Shown here: positions 32,001-39,597 of the stretch, in pieces
Layout of the letters: each line of letters opens with the position of its first letter
How positions within the stretch are numbered: the stretch's first letter is position 1
Assembly: GCA_019918135.1 (NCBI GenBank)
Contig: WBZZ01001729.1
Coordinates: forward strand, 1 to 60,000
Direction: 5' to 3'
From: Paulinella micropora
Taxonomy: Eukaryota; Cercozoa; Imbricatea; Euglyphida; Paulinellidae
DNA: 60,000 bases
Notes under the pieces: generated by a model
What the model saw: only the letters and a program-made list of their open reading frames with translations
What the model was told of the DNA's origin: nothing
Database searches by the model: none
Translations under genes and position numbers: made by a program

Positions 32001-32889
32001 GAGTAATGTAGCAGGGCCACATATACAGGCAATAACTTCAACCGATGCCTATCCAACATTTCAATTATTGAATTGGGCACACGACAATGTCAATTTAAGT
32101 TTTGATGCTTATTTTGATGGCACGAACTGGAAATCAAGCCACAGCGGTTCAAACTTTCTAATTCAAAAAGGTGGAAAACTCGCTTTTTATTATAATTCAG
32201 GAACAGCGGTTGGAAACAATATATCTTACACTGAGGCGATTAATATTAATACGTCGGGAGAGTTAGTTTTACCAACAGCATCCAGCGGTAATTTATTAAT
32301 ACGAAAAAGACCCGCTTCTACTAATGACCCGCAACTACATTTTAAATCAGGAGGATATACGAATTATGGAGTGCTTACATCTTCAACTGGTTTGCTCCAT
32401 GCTTGGACTACTACAAATACCAACAGCGAGCCGTCAGGTAGTTATAATTATATCCCGCTTAATGGTGCTTGGACAAACTCCTCGGACAGGAGGCTAAAAT
32501 CAGATATTAACACATTAGACTGCGGTGATTGTTGCGATAAACTAATGAAAATAAATTGTTGTTCATATTACTGGAAATCAGATGAGAAGAAAGAAAAAAA
32601 AGGCCACGGATTTATTGCGGACGAAGTCAAAAAAGTATTTCCTGAATTTGTATCTGAAAGTGGAATGAAAGCAGAGGATGGAGAAGGCTACCTTGAAGGC
32701 ATAACATATACAAATTTTATACCAATATTAGTCAGTGCTTTTCAACACATGGCGGATAATCTCGGACATGTCCGAGATAGGGTGATTAATTTAGAAAAAG
32801 AAAATAAAACTTTACTTAATATATTACAAGATTTAACCAACCAACTAGCAGAAATAAGAGTTGATATTTCTAAAAATAATGTCCAATAA
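29098..32889 (+). CDS. Tail-fibre-like protein with S74 intramolecular chaperone
   Basis: 1263 aa, intact. N-terminal repeats of the type NLYYTDGRFDARL (residues about 40-150), then many VKLTGDQTIAG-KTF repeats, beta-rich shaft, and a C-terminal S74 domain starting at SDRRLKSDINTLD (about residue 1130). S74 domains guide trimer folding and self-cleave in phage and viral fibres. A palindrome at 32759-32778 adds DNLGHVRD near the C-terminus relative to A1. Very likely the host-attachment fibre. Confidence 0.85.
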   Translation: MAGSSYKSLLGLSEIAVDSLDIKNLDLTNTNIVGLYTDRVPEDADPVNLYYTDGRFDARLALKSTTDLKEGTNLYYTDGRFDARLTTKSTTNLAEGTNLYYTNARFDTQLATKSTTNLAEGTNLYYTTARANTDFDTRIATKSIDALSDVIITGTPADNQLLIYSTGQWRNVASPFLRLDGLAMMIGDLNMGGFNVSNVGNVDGIDVSALDSSVVKLTGDQTITGNKTFTTYVAVKDSNPLNTGKLFFNYNNNMGSIYSSEAGGATGYPLTIVGSSILFAPTTGGGMTLTNNVLNFNSSTAISGLPAPFYDGDASTKAYTDTKLAKDGTTAMTGSLNMGGFNITNVNLVDGIDVSAIDTAVVKLTGDQTIAGTKTFSNIINASAGIDMKSQSITNVNLVDGVDVSTLDTSVVKLTGDQTIAGNKKFTSTIEVRGATAPTAFDGIGIAFDTATNIGEIVAQKIATAGYYPIQITGSYVDLYAGDNVIATATGTTLSLNNRKITNLATPTATTDGATKGYADTLDGQNVKLTGNQTIAGIKTYSSGVEITGNSINATTKGTFVVFNSTANIGSIASLDMKTATYYNFEISAKKISFIIDGTIVGWVNASGLDCNSSKIANLGTPTLSTDGANKTYVDTLDGQNVKLTGDQTITGIKIFNGSRNDVRALNLLSQADFNNVDIINGGNITYNGARILNQNGGDIFFSQTTGDYQYFLFTLNTASSGTANQRGYVFTNVASDVKGAGLYISKLLDNKSASSDIVRFNIAGGMRFYGALDMNSNNITNGGTITGTTITSTAGISTTTATASGLITANAGISYTGTLTSATNTSGAKIGIQGATDGTNAKGIFLWDTTNTSWGIYAASGGASKSLANGTAVSGNDFSSYSFRFRVANDATMGFVWENSAEQLLMSLNGANGTLWTKGLITASAGVSTTTLTTSDKITTALGKPIIIGNSTKGVGATGGLEIYGTASNVAGPHIQAITSTDAYPTFQLLNWAHDNVNLSFDAYFDGTNWKSSHSGSNFLIQKGGKLAFYYNSGTAVGNNISYTEAININTSGELVLPTASSGNLLIRKRPASTNDPQLHFKSGGYTNYGVLTSSTGLLHAWTTTNTNSEPSGSYNYIPLNGAWTNSSDRRLKSDINTLDCGDCCDKLMKINCCSYYWKSDEKKEKKGHGFIADEVKKVFPEFVSESGMKAEDGEGYLEGITYTNFIPILVSAFQHMADNLGHVRDRVINLEKENKTLLNILQDLTNQLAEIRVDISKNNVQ
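32759..32778. repeat. 20-bp palindrome in fibre gene
   Basis: ATCTCGGACATGTCCGAGAT, perfect; in frame, NLGHVRD. The A1 fibre lacks it: a net 21-nt in-frame difference. Confidence 0.9.
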
Positions 32890-33253
32890 TCCAACCAGAT
32901 TACATATAACACCACCAATAATAGATATGTCAGATAATCTTGGACATGTCCAAGATATGGAAATGACACCAGAAATAAAAAATCGTGTTTTAGACATTTC
33001 ATTGAAGAATGAGGAAAAAAAATTAGAGCACGAATTGGAAGATAACTGGAATTGTTGTTGTATAACAAACAGACCAACCGACAGCCGACTTATTAAATAC
33101 TTATTTCAAATGGGTATCATTATCTCCATTATAACCCTTTGTATCGTAAGGCTATCTGAAAAGAACTTACCTTGTGAGGTTGCTAATACTTATGTCGGTA
33201 TTTTAACACTTTTGATTGGGATATGCCTTCCATCACCTTCTTCAAAGAAGTGA
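32879..33253 (+). CDS. Small membrane protein after the fibre gene
   Basis: 124 aa from ATG 32879 (MSNNPTRLH), chosen because the A1 ortholog starts the same way (MSNNNTTRLH) and both overlap the fibre stop. Two hydrophobic segments in the C-terminal half (IIISIITLCIV; YVGILTLLIGICL). A palindrome at 32937-32956 adds a SDNLGHVQD-type insertion missing in A1. Function unknown. Confidence 0.75.
   Translation: MSNNPTRLHITPPIIDMSDNLGHVQDMEMTPEIKNRVLDISLKNEEKKLEHELEDNWNCCCITNRPTDSRLIKYLFQMGIIISIITLCIVRLSEKNLPCEVANTYVGILTLLIGICLPSPSSKK
32937..32956. repeat. 20-bp palindrome in membrane-protein gene
   Basis: ATCTTGGACATGTCCAAGAT, perfect; in frame, NLGHVQD. Missing from the A1 ortholog. Confidence 0.9.
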
Positions 33254-33535
33254 GCACTCGTATAAGTGGATTTTATACCACATAGCATCCAATGTTGAAT
33301 TTTCATTAGAATTCAACATATCGCACATTAAAGGCAGGGCTTCATCAAAACTTATACACCAATCACTCATCGGTTTGTAAATACATTTAAATTTAGTATC
33401 TATACCTTTTTGAATACAATAAACACAACTTATATTCTTTTTTTCACTTATCCGTGAGTAAAAGTCGCATGCCGTCCGAGCAGTAGCAAATCTCCAACAA
33501 GTTGGAGATAACACAAATAATAATATTAATAACAT
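33242..33535 (-). CDS. Small secreted cysteine-rich protein
   Basis: 97 aa, signal-like MLLILLFVLS, then Cys-rich body with the core KFKCIYKPMSDWCI shared with A1. The palindrome at 33490-33509 adds PTCW just after the signal segment. Convergent with the membrane protein, overlapping by 12 nt. Longer C-terminus than in A1. Function unknown. Confidence 0.65.
   Translation of the reverse strand: MLLILLFVLSPTCWRFATARTACDFYSRISEKKNISCVYCIQKGIDTKFKCIYKPMSDWCISFDEALPLMCDMLNSNENSTLDAMWYKIHLYECSLL
33490..33509. repeat. 20-bp palindrome in secreted-protein gene
   Basis: ATCTCCAAC-AA-GTTGGAGAT; read in another frame as PTCW. A1 has ATCTAGAT here, i.e. the outer arms without the central 12 nt. Confidence 0.9.
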
Positions 33536-33560
33536 TTTTATATATTATATTATATAATTT

Positions 33561-33923
33561 ATGAGTGAGTTCAAATACCAAAAGATTATTTTTCTGAGCA
33601 ATGATTTTGCGGGAGGAAGCAAAACATTTAATAAGAATATCCAAATGTCATTCACACCCACCAAAATGAATGTTAAGTTTATCCACTATATGAACGACCA
33701 GACCGAAACCAAAACCAGAATTCTTTACATGGATAGAATTGGAATTATTGGAACATTCGCGGATAGTAATATAGCAAACATTTCAAATCTCGGTTATAAT
33801 TTGGGTGTTGTAGGATGGACTGACGGCCAATATACATTTAAAATCCTTGAAACTGACAGCGGAAATATTGACACAGGAAATTTAGCGGGGCGAATTGTTG
33901 TGTGTTTGGAATTCGTAGGGTAG
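33561..33923 (+). CDS. Unknown 120-aa protein, likely structural
   Basis: Beta-rich sequence with few charges (KIIFLSNDFAGGSKTFNKNIQ, GRIVVCLEFVG), no motif known to me. Preceded by ATATTATATTATATAATTT. It lies directly before the packaging ATPase in the morphogenesis block. A small capsid or cement protein is possible but unproven. Confidence 0.5.
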   Translation: MSEFKYQKIIFLSNDFAGGSKTFNKNIQMSFTPTKMNVKFIHYMNDQTETKTRILYMDRIGIIGTFADSNIANISNLGYNLGVVGWTDGQYTFKILETDSGNIDTGNLAGRIVVCLEFVG

Positions 33924-33931
33924 AATATAGG

Positions 33932-34750
33932 ATGGAGAAAATAAACAATGTCAAGGTGAAACCTGTGAAGCAGGATGGAAACGGAGATAAAAAAGCAAAA
34001 GGTTATAAATTATTTAATGAGCCGTATGCCAACATATTTCTACTTGCCCGTAAGAAGAGCGGTAAGACGACAGCACTCTTTGAAATACTGAAACGGACAA
34101 CAGACAGAAAAACTCGTATTGTTATTATCGCTTCAACAATCCACAAGGACTACATTTATAAAGCAATGGTTAAGCACTTTAAGAACAGAGGCAACCCGAT
34201 GGCAATATATACCTTTCTCAAATCGGATGGTGTAAATGTCATTGATTACGAATTAGACAAATTGAACAGAGATAACGAAGAGCATGAAGGCGAAATTAAA
34301 CAAGATGATAAAGAACCGATGGAGAAACCACAATTTCTCTATTTTGGAAAAGAAAAGAAACAGACAAATGAAGCACCGAAAGAAAGACCAAGTAAGTATA
34401 TTTCGCCAGAGGTTGTTTTTGTTTTGGATGATTTAGGAAGTGGATTAAGAGACAAGTCCGTAAGCGATTTGTTAAAAAAGAACAGACACTATAAATCAAA
34501 GGTGATTATGTCAAGTCAGTATCTGAACGACCTACGACCAGAAGCCATTAAGCAGTTAGATTATTTATTAATCTTTCCAGCCCAATCTCAGGACAAAATG
34601 GAACTCGTGTATAAACACTTAGACTTATCTTTTGACTTTGATTACTTTCTTCAAAAGTATCACGAAGCAACAAAGGAGAGATTTAACTTTTTATATGTTT
34701 CAAGTGTAGATGATGAATTACGGAGGAACTTCTCACAAAGATTTAAATAA
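33932..34750 (+). CDS. FtsK/HerA-type DNA-packaging ATPase
   Basis: 272 aa from ATG 33932 (an in-frame ATG at 33902 overlaps the preceding gene). Walker A ARKKSGKTTA at about residues 39-48, Walker B VVFVLDDLGSG at about 163-173, then a sensor-like MSSQYLNDL. Same type as virophage and Polinton packaging ATPases. Distinct from the A1 ATPase. Confidence 0.85.
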   Translation: MEKINNVKVKPVKQDGNGDKKAKGYKLFNEPYANIFLLARKKSGKTTALFEILKRTTDRKTRIVIIASTIHKDYIYKAMVKHFKNRGNPMAIYTFLKSDGVNVIDYELDKLNRDNEEHEGEIKQDDKEPMEKPQFLYFGKEKKQTNEAPKERPSKYISPEVVFVLDDLGSGLRDKSVSDLLKKNRHYKSKVIMSSQYLNDLRPEAIKQLDYLLIFPAQSQDKMELVYKHLDLSFDFDYFLQKYHEATKERFNFLYVSSVDDELRRNFSQRFK

Positions 34751-34791
34751 AAAAAAATCAAATATTAAATAATTATTTTTGTATATAGTAT

Positions 34792-35121
34792 ATGGTAGTA
34801 AAAACAACTCGTGTTGAAGTTATTCCAACAATCGGCAAACGAACTATTAACTCAAGCACAATGGCTGGAGGTAAAAAGAAGTCTGGTCGCAAGAAGAAGC
34901 AAGGAGGCAAGGGGCAGGCTGGCGGTAAAATTAACTGGGCAAAGGTTGGGAAAACGGCTTTGGCTGTTAATAAATTCCTTCGTGATAACAAAGTAATTTC
35001 TAGAACTGCGGGAGCCTTAAGCAGTATTGGAGTTCCTTATGCTGGGTCTGTCCAAGCCACCGCTTCAAAACTCGGATATGGCAAGAGAAAGCAGAGAGGA
35101 TGCGGTGCCCTTAAATTTTAA
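34792..35121 (+). CDS. Small very basic protein, probable core or minor capsid protein
   Basis: 109 aa with a Lys/Gly-rich stretch (GGKKKSGRKKKQGGKG) and an amphipathic middle (WAKVGKTALAVNKFLRDNK), ending KRKQRGCGALKF. Located between ATPase and protease; adenoviruses have basic core proteins processed by their protease, which makes a DNA-condensing role plausible. A related short tail motif in a known family is not claimed. Confidence 0.55.
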   Translation: MVVKTTRVEVIPTIGKRTINSSTMAGGKKKSGRKKKQGGKGQAGGKINWAKVGKTALAVNKFLRDNKVISRTAGALSSIGVPYAGSVQATASKLGYGKRKQRGCGALKF

Positions 35122-35126
35122 AGATA

Positions 35127-35182
35127 GTTATCAACTTCACTTTCATTCGTTTCACTCATTCTCGTTTGTTGATAACCATCGA
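35127..35182. terminator. Long inverted repeat between basic protein and protease genes
   Basis: GTTATCAAC ... GTTGATAAC arms about 35 bp apart, just after the basic-protein stop. The word TTATCAACTTCACT recurs after the MCP gene (39369). Possibly a transcript 3'-end structure. Confidence 0.45.
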
Positions 35183-35235
35183 AAACAGATTTATTTTTTC
35201 AATAAAGAAAAATAGATGTTTTAGAATAAGCGATA

Positions 35236-36912
35236 ATGCGAAGCATGAAGCGCAATTCTAAAAAGGTAAGACCCCCGCGGGTTTATAGAAACAAAAGCGG
35301 GAAGCCGTATATTATCCAGAAGGGTAAAAAATATTATCTTAATTTTGGCAAGAAAACAAATGATATGAGCACACTTCAAATCGTTAAACTTTTTATGAAA
35401 TACTTAAGCAGACCAAAATCAAAGCGGACACCTAAGCGAAAAGAAGATAATCTCCGACATGTCGGAGATAAGCGGAAAGTCCAGAGTCTGTCTGAGATTG
35501 AGCAGAATACGAGAACAGCCATTAATGACCACTTAGACAAACTTAAGAAGGAGAAATACGAAAAGATTGATGAGATAGACCAAAAAGAGAAAAAAGCACA
35601 GGCGGATGCTGAAGAAGAAAAGAAGAGGCTAGAAAGAAAAATCCAAGCCGATGCTAAGGAACTAAAAGAAACAATGGATAGGGAACATAAAAGACAACTG
35701 GCGGAGATTAAGGAAAGACAGGAAGAAAAGGATAGGGAACAGAAGAAGGAACAACGACTTATTCAGGCACTAGAGGCAGAACGACGACATAGACAGGGAT
35801 TATTGATGGCTCCACTAGCCCCGCCTTTGATAAAACAGCCACCGCCACCACCACAAGGACGACCGCCAAGGAGAACGAAGGGAGTTATTGTAAAGGATGC
35901 GGAAGAAGAGGAGAAACATAAACAAACAAAATGTGAAAAAATAATTGATGGTATGTTTGCTGAGACTATTAGAAAGAAACGACGAAATGCACATCCTTCT
36001 AATGAAAAGATTATTCAAAAACTAAGATTTATTGGGCATGTTATCCCTGACATAAAACCATCAAGAGGTGGTAAAATAAACTATTCTGAAATGTTAAAAC
36101 AATGGCTATACAAAAGTCCAATTATAACTGACCAAGTGTTGAATTCACAACAAGCATGGGTTGAATTTGATTTATGGAGAGAAGGTGCGGTAGCAAAAAA
36201 GAAAGAAGAAGTAGACAATCTCCAACGTGTTGGAGATAACAAGGAGAACAAAGAAGATAATAACAATAAAGAAGAACAGGACAATAAAGAAGAACAGGAC
36301 AATAAAGAAGAACAACCAATTATACAAGAGCCTGAAGATGTGCAAGCAAATATGACTGAAGCAGAAACCGAACCAGAATCAGATGCGGTAGGAATTGGAT
36401 TATCTCCAACTAGCGGAAAAGGTTTAATGACGAGTGAAATCAACGACATAATGAAAAAACATGACTGGTATTTAGGAACGATTGCGAGTGATGAAATATA
36501 CAAATTAAATCCCGAAAAAAGAAGGCAATACGGATTTATTATGAATACTGACCCGAGCAATAAAAAAGGACAACACTGGATGGCTATATGGGTAAGTCTA
36601 AATAAAGATAGAAGTGTTGAAGTGTATGACCCTTTGGCTGAATATCAACCGACGGAAGACTTTCAACAACAAATGAAACGGCTAATTGACCGAAGTAATC
36701 CTGATAGTTATTTATTGATGAAGGTAAATCAAGTAAAACAACAATCTGATACAAGCGACACATGTGGATGGCACTCAATGCGGTTTCTTTTAGAGCGAGC
36801 AAAAGGAGTGCGATTTAAATTTGCTAGTGGCTATACAGACTTAAAAGAAGACGAAGCGGAAAAATTGAAAGCACAGAATGGTTATGGCGAGGGATTTAAT
36901 ACATTCATCTAA
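35236..36912 (+). CDS. Adenain/Ulp1-type cysteine protease with long N-terminal region
   Basis: 558 aa. The N-terminus holds a KKYYLNFGKK motif like the A1 DUF5754-like protein, then a long Lys/Glu coiled coil (about residues 95-190), a Pro-rich hinge and acidic repeats (NNKEEQDNKEEQ). The C-terminal peptidase has the catalytic order of the adenovirus protease family: His in GQHWMAIW (about 445), acid in VYDPLAEY (about 464), Gln and Cys in VKQQSDTSDTCGWHS (Cys about 509). It would mature capsid proteins. Palindromes at 35450 and 36218 encode NLRHVGD and NLQRVGD. Confidence 0.9.
   Translation: MRSMKRNSKKVRPPRVYRNKSGKPYIIQKGKKYYLNFGKKTNDMSTLQIVKLFMKYLSRPKSKRTPKRKEDNLRHVGDKRKVQSLSEIEQNTRTAINDHLDKLKKEKYEKIDEIDQKEKKAQADAEEEKKRLERKIQADAKELKETMDREHKRQLAEIKERQEEKDREQKKEQRLIQALEAERRHRQGLLMAPLAPPLIKQPPPPPQGRPPRRTKGVIVKDAEEEEKHKQTKCEKIIDGMFAETIRKKRRNAHPSNEKIIQKLRFIGHVIPDIKPSRGGKINYSEMLKQWLYKSPIITDQVLNSQQAWVEFDLWREGAVAKKKEEVDNLQRVGDNKENKEDNNNKEEQDNKEEQDNKEEQPIIQEPEDVQANMTEAETEPESDAVGIGLSPTSGKGLMTSEINDIMKKHDWYLGTIASDEIYKLNPEKRRQYGFIMNTDPSNKKGQHWMAIWVSLNKDRSVEVYDPLAEYQPTEDFQQQMKRLIDRSNPDSYLLMKVNQVKQQSDTSDTCGWHSMRFLLERAKGVRFKFASGYTDLKEDEAEKLKAQNGYGEGFNTFI
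35450..35469. repeat. 20-bp palindrome in protease gene, copy 1
   Basis: ATCTCCGACATGTCGGAGAT, perfect; in frame, NLRHVGD, just before the coiled coil. Confidence 0.85.
36218..36237. repeat. 20-bp palindrome in protease gene, copy 2
   Basis: ATCTCCAAC-GT-GTTGGAGAT; in frame, NLQRVGD, at the start of the acidic repeat region. Confidence 0.85.
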
Positions 36913-36934
36913 AATATTATTTGTATAATATACA

Positions 36935-37747
36935 ATGGACTATAAGGGAGGTCGTGCGACGGGTATCTATTACATAAATAGCAAAAATAGAATAACGGGG
37001 ACAGACAGCGACTTTACACACGAAGTCAATATGAAGGGTCTAGACAATCCCACACATTGTAAAATTCTTCATATCTATGTGCCGAAATCGTATTACTCCG
37101 TGGCTTCACCATATAATACTTTTACATTATCCGAAGATGGATATGAGGCTTTAATTACAATACCTGAGGGAAACTACACAATGAACAATCTAAAAAATAA
37201 GTTGTCGGAGGTGCTAACCGCAGATAGCCCAAATAATTATACTTATGTTGTATCCAGTAATAATACCAACATAGAACCAGAAGATGGCAAATTAACATTC
37301 AGTGTGTCAGAGAATAAAGGTATTCAACCGCGGTTTATATTTGATGCTGATACACGTATTCACGAGGTAATGGGTTTTGATAGAAATTCAACATATTTCT
37401 TTGCCAATGATTTTATTAAATCACCAAATGTAATTATTCTAACTGGTGAAAAAACTCTGTATCTTCAATCGGATTTGGTGAATGAAGGTGATAATCATGT
37501 TCTTCAAGAAATATACACAGCAAACGAAATTCCTTTCGGCTCTGTCATTTATGATGGAAGCGGGTCTGAGTATGGAAAAACATTGTCCGCTAGTTCAAAC
37601 AATGTATTCAGGTTTTACTTGACGGACGAAAATGACCAAGCAATTAATCTTAATGGTTTGGGTATTGTTATGACATTATTGGTTTATCGTGAAACTAATT
37701 ATTTTAGTTTATTCAATTCATTCTTTAATTTGTTGAAAGCGAGATAA
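36935..37747 (+). CDS. Penton-type minor capsid protein
   Basis: 270 aa, intact. Starts MDYKGGRATGIYYINSKNRIT; beta-rich with HILHIYVPKSYYSV-like strand and YTMNNLKNKL helix. Close to the A2 copy and distantly like A1's. By gene order (immediately before the MCP) and size it is the single-jelly-roll vertex protein. Preceded by TTGTATAATATACA. Confidence 0.8.
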   Translation: MDYKGGRATGIYYINSKNRITGTDSDFTHEVNMKGLDNPTHCKILHIYVPKSYYSVASPYNTFTLSEDGYEALITIPEGNYTMNNLKNKLSEVLTADSPNNYTYVVSSNNTNIEPEDGKLTFSVSENKGIQPRFIFDADTRIHEVMGFDRNSTYFFANDFIKSPNVIILTGEKTLYLQSDLVNEGDNHVLQEIYTANEIPFGSVIYDGSGSEYGKTLSASSNNVFRFYLTDENDQAINLNGLGIVMTLLVYRETNYFSLFNSFFNLLKAR

Positions 37748-37804
37748 TTAATTTTAGAATTATTTATTTTTTTCTATAAATATATTCTTGTGAATTAGTT
37801 AATA

Positions 37805-37826
37805 ATCTCAAAACAAGTTTTGAGAT
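37805..37826. repeat. Palindrome between penton and MCP genes
   Basis: ATCTCAAAAC-AA-GTTTTGAGAT, 10-bp arms. Inserted relative to the A2 gap (17857-17951), which has otherwise similar flanks. A longer-arm variant of the element-B palindrome family; lies in the leader of the MCP gene. Confidence 0.75.
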
Positions 37827-37853
37827 AGACAACACTTCAAAAAAAAGAAAAAA

Positions 37854-39362
37854 ATGCCTGTCCAATATGGAGGAGAACTTACACACAGCCAAAGTGAACT
37901 TATCCGCGGTAAGTATTCGCTTAACAAACTTACTGCCCGCGAAAGTCTCGCGGTTGTGCCGATTACCACCGTGGGGGGAATTGAATCAACCTTTGAAATT
38001 CCAACTCGTCCTTTGAACCTTGCGAGGAGTGTGTTGCGATTTACCTACACACCAACTCGGGGTGGTGCTGGTGGAAGATATAACCGAATTCCAATGGACT
38101 GCCTACCGATGATTAAGACGATTGAATTGCGAAGCCGAAGCGGTCAGTATCTGTGTAATCTTCAACACGTGGGCAATTACACTAAGATGATTTGGAAGCC
38201 TGAGATTTCTTATGATAGATTTATGGCGATGGATAACCACGGGGCTGGGTCTGGTTATGGTGCTATGCTTCAAAAGTGTAATGTTGATAATCGTGCTACA
38301 ACCGCCTTTAATGCTAACGTGTTTGCTGGCCAACAAGCAAGTGCTGCAACAGTTGCTGGAAGTATTAATAACGATGCCAATCTTCAAGCAACATTGAATG
38401 TTTATGGTAATGCTATCGCAGGAGCAATTTCCCCACCATCTGTCAATGCTCGTCGTCATAATGATTTGCTCATCGCTAACGGAACTGGTGCTGCATCTGT
38501 TGTAAATGTCTCTTATGAAGAGGCGAAGTATTTTGAAGGTGGAGCCAATAACACCGAAACTCCAGTTATCAATGTGTCTATTCCTCTCGGTATGCTTTTT
38601 GGAACCATTTTTGAAATTGATAAGACTATTGGTTTTAATGAAATTCTTGATTTGAGGATTGTGTGGGAGGGAACACAGAAAACCATATTTTATGGAACTG
38701 ATGCCCTTAGTGTTGCAGCAGGAGCGACCGCCACCGCAGCACCCGCAGAGGTTAGCAACCTTAACTTATTTCTCGCTGTTGAAACTGACCCTAATGTTAT
38801 CTTGGGAGTTCAACAAAAGATTGCTGGTGAAGGATTTTCGTTTAAGACTGAATACCCTATCTCTTGGAAAACTAATCTCGCGGCGGGAACTCAGTCATTT
38901 GTTTTGAAGATGAACCGCTCGCAGGGTGAGAGAATTCGCCGAATTTACACTAGCGGGTTTAATAATACCGAAAGTTCAAACACCGCATTTGATTGCGATA
39001 ACCGAGCACAGGCTAAGATTACTTCTTATTACACTACTTTGGATAGTAATAGAATTCAGCAGTTTGATATCACTTGCTCCCGCGATGAGGATTATATGCT
39101 TTTGAAGGAAAAGGTAAAGGGTTCTGCTATTTTGAACTCTAATGTGTATAAATATAACTGGTTCCACGTTGATTTCTGGGATCACAACCGCCCTCTTTAT
39201 GACAAGCGAGAAGAAGAGGGTTATGAAGTGGCTGGTCTGTCCTTGGATACCGAACGGCGGTATGAATGGAGTGCGGAGGGAGCAGTCCAATTGAATTATT
39301 ACACTTATGCTATTCTTCAGAGGACTATTGTCGTGAAGGGAATTGAAATTTTGATGAGTTGA
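37854..39362 (+). CDS. Major capsid protein (double-jelly-roll type)
   Basis: 502 aa, intact. Features shared with Polinton and virophage MCPs: early strands (TTVGGIESTFEIPTRPLNLARS), LRFTYTP, DCLPMIKTIELRSRSGQYL, and a second barrel (FGTIFEIDKTIGFNEILDLRIVW, EYPISWKTN). Trimers would form the hexagonal capsomers. A2 copy 17952-19497 is broken; the A1 MCP is of another lineage. Identification is by gene order, length and fold-like pattern. Confidence 0.85.
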   Translation: MPVQYGGELTHSQSELIRGKYSLNKLTARESLAVVPITTVGGIESTFEIPTRPLNLARSVLRFTYTPTRGGAGGRYNRIPMDCLPMIKTIELRSRSGQYLCNLQHVGNYTKMIWKPEISYDRFMAMDNHGAGSGYGAMLQKCNVDNRATTAFNANVFAGQQASAATVAGSINNDANLQATLNVYGNAIAGAISPPSVNARRHNDLLIANGTGAASVVNVSYEEAKYFEGGANNTETPVINVSIPLGMLFGTIFEIDKTIGFNEILDLRIVWEGTQKTIFYGTDALSVAAGATATAAPAEVSNLNLFLAVETDPNVILGVQQKIAGEGFSFKTEYPISWKTNLAAGTQSFVLKMNRSQGERIRRIYTSGFNNTESSNTAFDCDNRAQAKITSYYTTLDSNRIQQFDITCSRDEDYMLLKEKVKGSAILNSNVYKYNWFHVDFWDHNRPLYDKREEEGYEVAGLSLDTERRYEWSAEGAVQLNYYTYAILQRTIVVKGIEILMS

Positions 39363-39597
39363 TGATATTTATCAACTTCACTCCTATCTTGCTAATCGCA
39401 AGATTTCCCGTAATCTCAAACTTGTTTGAAATCTCCAACATGTTGGAGATAAATTGATAAACATCGTGAAAAGTAAAAACGATATTTGAAAAACACACGA
39501 GAATGAGCATGGCGAATGTGAGTGTGGATTTTCAAATATCATAAACATCGTGAAAATTAATAGATTTAATATTTTTTTCTTTTATAATAATATAGGA
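39363..39597. other. Stacked inverted repeats between MCP and surface-protein genes
   Basis: Contains ATCTTGC-TAATC-GCAAGAT (39386-39404), two palindromes overlapping by AT (39413-39432 and 39431-39450), an outer TTTATCAA...TTGATAAA pair, and GATATTTGAAAA...TTTTCAAATATC (about 39480-39541) around ACACAC/GTGTGG. TAAACATCGTGAAAA occurs twice (39456 and 39541). Probably transcript termination plus promoter of the next gene. Confidence 0.6.

Noticed and set aside
18256..38190. NLQHVGNY in both MCPs (near 18256 and 38158) looks like a palindrome-encoded peptide
   Set aside because: The DNA there (CTTCAACATGTGGGAAATTA and CTTCAACACGTGGGCAATTA) is not a palindrome, and it is conserved in both copies; a chance resemblance.
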